A stretch of 64,000 nucleotides of DNA from Candidatus Methylomirabilota bacterium. GTDB taxonomy: Bacteria > Methylomirabilota > Methylomirabilia > Methylomirabilales > Methylomirabilaceae. Positions within the stretch are counted from its first letter, which is position 1. Each line of letters starts with the position of its first letter. Location: assembly GCA_003104975.1 (NCBI GenBank), contig PQAM01000009.1, positions 19,355 to 83,354 on the forward strand, written 5' to 3'. Under the pieces are notes generated by a model. That model made no database searches. It had not been told where the DNA came from and saw only the letters and a list, made by a program, of their open reading frames with translations. Below are positions 60,509 to 64,000 of the stretch, piece after piece. The translations under genes and the position numbers were made by a program.

Positions 60509-62131
60509 ATGGCGTTGACGATCTACAATACCTTACGGCAGAAAAAAGAGGTCTTTGATCCGTGTATGCCCGGCACCGTACGGATGTACGCCTGTGGTCC
60601 GACCGTCTACGACCGCGCCCATATCGGCCACGCGCGCGCGGCGCTGACCTTCGATGTGGTCTGGCGCTACCTGGAGTACCGGGGCTATCGTGTGGTGTAC
60701 GTACGCAACTATACGGATGTGGATGATAAGATCATCCGGCGGGCTGCGGAGTTGGGACGGTCGCGCGAATCGTTAGTGGAGGAGCAGATCGAGGCCTACC
60801 GCCGGGATATGAGGGCGCTTGGTCTCCGAACGCCCACAGAAGAGCCGAGGGCGACGCGCCATATCGCGGAAATGATCGCGCTCATACAGGCCTTGATGGC
60901 GAAGGGGATCGCCTATACGGTCGATGGCGACGTCTATTTCGAGGTCAGACGCTCGCCCGATTACGGGAAGCTTTCCCATCGGGGTCTCGACGAATTGCGG
61001 GCAGGGGCGCGGGTTGAGGTGGATCAGCGGAAACGTGATCCCCTCGATTTCGCGTTATGGAAGGCATCGCGTCCCGGAGAGCCGGCGTGGGACAGTCCGT
61101 GGGGTCCCGGCCGGCCTGGCTGGCATATCGAGTGCTCGGCCATGTCGATGAAATACCTGGGCGAAAGTTTCGACATTCATGGCGGCGGAGCCGATCTGAT
61201 CTTTCCTCACCACGAGAACGAGATTGCGCAGTCGGAGTGCGCAACCGGCAAACCGTTTGCCCGGTACTGGGTCCATAACGGATTCGTCAACATCCGCGCC
61301 GAGAAGATGTCCAAGTCGCTCGGCAATGTCCTGGCGGTCGGCGAACTCCTTGAACAGATCAGTCCGTGTGCGCTGAAGCTGTTTTTACTCGGAACGCACT
61401 ACCGGGCCCCCGTAGATTTTTCGGAGGATGCGCTGAATAACGCCAGGGCGGCAGAGGAACGATTCCGTATTGTCCTTCATCAGGTTCGACGTATCCGAAA
61501 TATCCCGAGTCCAAAAGCCGACCCTGCACGCATGGATTCTCTGCCCCTTGTCGACCGGATACACGCGGCCGAGCAGGAGTTTACGGGTGCGATGGATGAT
61601 GATTTCAATACGCCTCGCGCGCTCGCCGCGTTGTTTGGTCTGACCAGGGATATCAATGTCGCCCTGACCGATGCCGATGAGACACCGAGGCAATCGCTTG
61701 TGTATGCGTTGGGCCTGGGGGGAGAGACATTACGAACATTGGGGTCGGTGTTGGGCGGCTTGTTCGAAGGGGTTGAGGACGAAGCGGACACCAGCAGGGT
61801 GCGGGAGATCACTGTAAGCGGTTGTGTTGGAATGTCCGATACGGTCGCGGTGGAGGTTGCCCGAGCCAAACCTGACCTCCGGGTCACAGCCCAAGACTTC
61901 GCCACAGCGCAGGAACGGGTCCGTATGGCAATTGAATCGGGCCAGTCTCCGCCGGCGGAGACGATTGAGGCTATCGTGGCGTACCGAGTTCACTGCCGTC
62001 ATCAGAGGGACTGGGCGACCGCCGACGCGATCCGAACCTGGCTGGCCGAACGGGGGATCGTAGTAGACGATACCGGCGATGGGGTCCGTTGGTACGTCAA
62101 GGCGACCCACGTTAAGGCACCGCGATCATGA
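60509..62131 (+). CDS. cysS: Cysteinyl-tRNA synthetase, 540 aa
   Basis: Class I synthetase: zinc Cys in MYACGPTVYDRAHIGHARAA with HIGH signature, WHIECSAMSMKYLGESFDIH, FPHHENEIAQSE and KMSKSLGN. The C-terminal end (HQRDWATADAIRTWLAERGI) is normal, but about 50 extra residues (EGVEDEADTSRVREITVSGC to about IESGQSPPAE) lie just before it, making the protein longer than the usual 460-490. Confidence 0.95.
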   Translation: MALTIYNTLRQKKEVFDPCMPGTVRMYACGPTVYDRAHIGHARAALTFDVVWRYLEYRGYRVVYVRNYTDVDDKIIRRAAELGRSRESLVEEQIEAYRRDMRALGLRTPTEEPRATRHIAEMIALIQALMAKGIAYTVDGDVYFEVRRSPDYGKLSHRGLDELRAGARVEVDQRKRDPLDFALWKASRPGEPAWDSPWGPGRPGWHIECSAMSMKYLGESFDIHGGGADLIFPHHENEIAQSECATGKPFARYWVHNGFVNIRAEKMSKSLGNVLAVGELLEQISPCALKLFLLGTHYRAPVDFSEDALNNARAAEERFRIVLHQVRRIRNIPSPKADPARMDSLPLVDRIHAAEQEFTGAMDDDFNTPRALAALFGLTRDINVALTDADETPRQSLVYALGLGGETLRTLGSVLGGLFEGVEDEADTSRVREITVSGCVGMSDTVAVEVARAKPDLRVTAQDFATAQERVRMAIESGQSPPAETIEAIVAYRVHCRHQRDWATADAIRTWLAERGIVVDDTGDGVRWYVKATHVKAPRS

Positions 62132-62928
62132 CCGAGGGGATCCTCGTTGGTCCTCATGCCGTCCTGGAGGCGCTTCTGGCGGGGCGACGTCGAATCGATC
62201 GAATTTATCTGGCGAGGGAGCGATATGATTCTACGATCACTGAGATTGTGAGACGCGCCAAAGAATTGGGCATACCGTTCAAGCAGGAGACGCGGCAGCG
62301 GCTTGGCGAGTTGGCCAGGGGGACGACACATCAGGGGGTTCTGGCCATTGTCGGCGCCGTCGGCTATCATGACCCGTGTGAGCTGGTAGCGCGAATCAAG
62401 ACCGCGACTCAGCTCCCGTTACTGTTGCTGCTTGACGGGGTTCAGGATCCTCAAAACCTTGGGGCGATGATGCGTACGGCGGAGGCTGCCGGTGTAGACG
62501 GACTCTTCATCTCGAAACATCGCGCTGTCGGGATGACCCCCGCGGTCGCCAAGGCCTCCGCCGGGGCTGCGGAGCACCTGCCGGTCGCGAGGGTCGCAGG
62601 TCTGCCGGCGTTTCTTGCATGGCTGAAGGATCAGGGTATCTGGATTGTCGGCGCCGATGTCGGCGCCGTCCGGTCGCTGTACGAGATCGATGCGCGCGCT
62701 CCGCTGGGTGTGGTCATCGGAGGGGAGCATCGGGGACTCGGCGCATTGGTGCGCCGGCGGTGCGATCTGCTTGTCCGAATTCCGACGCGCGGCCGCGTCG
62801 CGTCGCTGAACGCCGCCGCCGCCACCGCCGTATTGCTCTTTGAAATCCGTCGGCAACAGCGTGTGATGGAGCAGGTTTCAGCGAACAGACGAGAAGCTAT
62901 GATTGTCTCGCAAGAATCGGAAAATTAG
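62128..62928 (+). CDS. rlmB: 23S rRNA 2'-O-methyltransferase RlmB (TrmH/SpoU family), 266 aa
   Basis: N-terminal L30e-like substrate domain (LVGPHAVLEALLAGRRRIDR), then the SPOUT knot: LLLDGVQDPQNLGAMMRTAE, VIGGEHRGLGALVRRRCD, VRIPTRGRVASLNAAAATAV. Methylates G2251-type position in 23S rRNA by family analogy. Overlaps cysS by 4 nt, a common pair. Confidence 0.92.
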   Translation: MTEGILVGPHAVLEALLAGRRRIDRIYLARERYDSTITEIVRRAKELGIPFKQETRQRLGELARGTTHQGVLAIVGAVGYHDPCELVARIKTATQLPLLLLLDGVQDPQNLGAMMRTAEAAGVDGLFISKHRAVGMTPAVAKASAGAAEHLPVARVAGLPAFLAWLKDQGIWIVGADVGAVRSLYEIDARAPLGVVIGGEHRGLGALVRRRCDLLVRIPTRGRVASLNAAAATAVLLFEIRRQQRVMEQVSANRREAMIVSQESEN

Positions 62929-62939
62929 AAAATTACCGC

Positions 62940-62968
62940 TTGCTTTTTGCCGAGAATCTCGCTATATT
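62940..62968 (+). promoter_or_regulatory. Promoter of the tRNA-tuf cluster
   Basis: TTGCTT (62940-62945), 17 nt, TATATT (62963-62968), 45 nt before tRNA-Thr, in an AT-rich stretch. Confidence 0.6.
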
Positions 62969-63013
62969 CCGCTTGCACCGCTCTCGAATTGCTAATAGTC
63001 TAAGGGTTTACAT

Positions 63014-63089
63014 GCTGGCGTAGCTCAGTTGGCAGAGCAGCTGATTTGTAATCAGCCGGTCAGGGGTTCAAATCCCTTCGCCAGCTCCA
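63014..63089 (+). tRNA. tRNA-Thr (TGT)
   Basis: Acceptor GCTGGCG/CGCCAGC, discriminator T, encoded CCA. Anticodon loop TTTGTAA gives TGT. D-arm TAGCTCAGTTGGCAGAGC, T-arm with GGTTCAAATCC. Confidence 0.95.
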
Positions 63090-63129
63090 TGGCGAGCCGG
63101 CGTTCGGAAGACGCCGAATGGGGGGATAC

Positions 63130-63214
63130 GGGGAGATACCCAAGCGGCCAAAGGGGGCAGACTGTAAATCTGCTGGCGTTGCCTTCGGGGGTTCGAATCC
63201 TCCTCTCCCCACCA
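63130..63214 (+). tRNA. tRNA-Tyr (GTA)
   Basis: Class II tRNA of 85 nt with long variable arm. Acceptor GGGGAGA/TCTCCCC, discriminator A, CCA encoded. Anticodon loop CTGTAAA gives GTA. Confidence 0.95.
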
Positions 63215-63329
63215 TCGGAACGGACTCGCAGGGCAGACGGCGGTCCGGAGGCGAGGGTATCGTCGCTCGCCCTGTTTTGCTTTTGTGAGAAAGGCGCTGC
63301 AACGCCTGAGGCAGCGGATATACGCTTGG

Positions 63330-63406
63330 GCGGGAATAGCTCAGTTGGCTAGAGCGTCAGCCTTCCAAGCTGAGGGTCGCGGGTTCGAATCCCGTTTCCC
63401 GCTCCA
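63330..63406 (+). tRNA. tRNA-Gly (TCC)
   Basis: Acceptor GCGGGAA/TTCCCGC, discriminator T, CCA encoded. Anticodon loop CTTCCAA gives TCC. Confidence 0.95.
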
Positions 63407-63443
63407 GATCGTCGTTCGTGCGGATGGGGATGGTCGTAGTCCG

Positions 63444-63519
63444 GCCCACGTAGCTCAGTTGGCAGAGCACATCCTTGGTAAGGATGAGGTCACCAGTTCA
63501 ATCCTGGTCGTGGGCTCCA
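63444..63519 (+). tRNA. tRNA-Thr (GGT)
   Basis: Acceptor GCCCACG/CGTGGGC, discriminator T, CCA encoded. Anticodon loop TTGGTAA gives GGT. The Thr-Tyr-Gly-Thr order ahead of tuf is a widely conserved cluster. Confidence 0.95.
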
Positions 63520-63621
63520 GATAGTGTTCTCGATGCGAGACTGACAGGGGTGATGATATCCGCCTTCAGCGGATGAGTGCCGGAGGAGAGCAATGCGTCG
63601 CTCTTCCGGGCGGGAGATGCT

Positions 63622-64000
63622 ATGGCCAAGGCAAAATTCGAGCGGACGAAAGAGCACATGAACATCGGGACCATCGGGCACATCGACCACGGCAAGACCA
63701 CGCTCACCGCGGCGATCACCAAGGTCCTGCACGCGGCAAACCCGAAGGTCGACTTCATCCCGTTCGACCAGATCGATAAGGCGCCGGAGGAGAAGGAGCG
63801 GGGGATCACCATCAACATCGCCCACGTCGAGTACGAGACCCAGAAGCGCCACTACGCACACGTCGACTGCCCCGGCCACGCCGACTACATCAAGAACATG
63901 ATTACCGGCACCGCCCAGATGGACGGGGCGATCCTGGTGGTCGCCGCCTCCGAAGGGCCGATGCCCCAGACCCGCGAGCACATCCTGCTCGCGCGCCAGG
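63622..64000 (+). CDS. tuf: Elongation factor Tu, N-terminal part, runs off the right edge
   Basis: Translation from ATG 63622 gives [20 protein letters not shown], then G1 [18 protein letters not shown], switch [17 protein letters not shown] and G3 [20 protein letters not shown]. These are unmistakable EF-Tu. It delivers aminoacyl-tRNA to the ribosome. GGCGGGAG lies upstream of the start. The frame is open to the window end (126 codons shown). Confidence 0.96.
   Translation, partial: MAKAKFERTKEHMNIGTIGHIDHGKTTLTAAITKVLHAANPKVDFIPFDQIDKAPEEKERGITINIAHVEYETQKRHYAHVDCPGHADYIKNMITGTAQMDGAILVVAASEGPMPQTREHILLARQ

Overview
The window reads as chromosome of a GC-rich, didermic (Gram-negative type) bacterium. 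Evidence includes a complete Tol-Pal locus, several outer-membrane lipoproteins, a Wza-type polysaccharide export protein with a beta-barrel partner, and PEP-CTERM surface proteins. The mix of PEP-CTERM proteins, dense short-repeat families and the gene order ispE-prs-rplY-pth-rpsF-ssb-rpsR-rplI-dnaB-radA-carD-ispD-ispF-cysS-rlmB-tRNAs-tuf makes candidate phylum NC10 (Methylomirabilota) my best guess. That is inference, not a database result.

Layout. (1) 1-16 kb is an accessory, repeat-rich zone. It holds three PEP-CTERM proteins, two of them behind sigma-54 promoters with a shared upstream element. It also holds remains of about six toxin-antitoxin modules (RHH/PIN, HigBA, UPF0175/PIN, HicB, AbrB/PIN, RHH/PIN), of which three are broken, a polysaccharide export pair, and the biotin genes bioB-bioA-bioD followed by rlpA. 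REP-like palindromes with a GTAG foot are scattered here and cluster around a REP-associated transposase (RAYT) remnant at 10.6-10.9 kb. (2) 15.9-31.3 kb is one signalling block. CheW, CheR-TPR, CheW, MCP, CheA-REC and CheB match the gene content of a Wsp system. They are followed not by a WspR diguanylate cyclase but by three histidine kinases, two response regulators and a REC-HD-GYP c-di-GMP phosphodiesterase. (3) 31.3-38.7 kb is mixed: a HAD hydrolase, a DUF2064 glycosyltransferase-like protein, a DUF4143 ATPase that interrupts an exonuclease-RecQ gene, glucokinase, an orphan protein and a BamE-like lipoprotein. (4) 38.8-44.2 kb is tolQ-tolR-tolA-tolB-pal-cpoB. (5) 44.2-64 kb is housekeeping: leuB, engB, a TPR lipoprotein, a LolB-like lipoprotein, ispE, tRNA-Gln, prs, rplY, pth, rpsF, ssb, rpsR, a DUF2232 membrane protein, rplI, dnaB, radA, carD, a PIN-TRAM protein, ispD, ispF, cysS, rlmB, four tRNAs and the start of tuf.

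The most unusual theme is that several short repeat families are not confined to intergenic DNA. REP feet supply stop codons (ispE, HAD hydrolase), one REP sits in frame inside glucokinase, and G-rich/C-rich hairpins lie in frame in interdomain linkers of CheR and CheA. Similar repeats fill the same loop of the ATPase domain in two different histidine kinases. The second theme is the Wsp-like array wired to kinases and a c-di-GMP phosphodiesterase, close to exopolysaccharide and PEP-CTERM genes.
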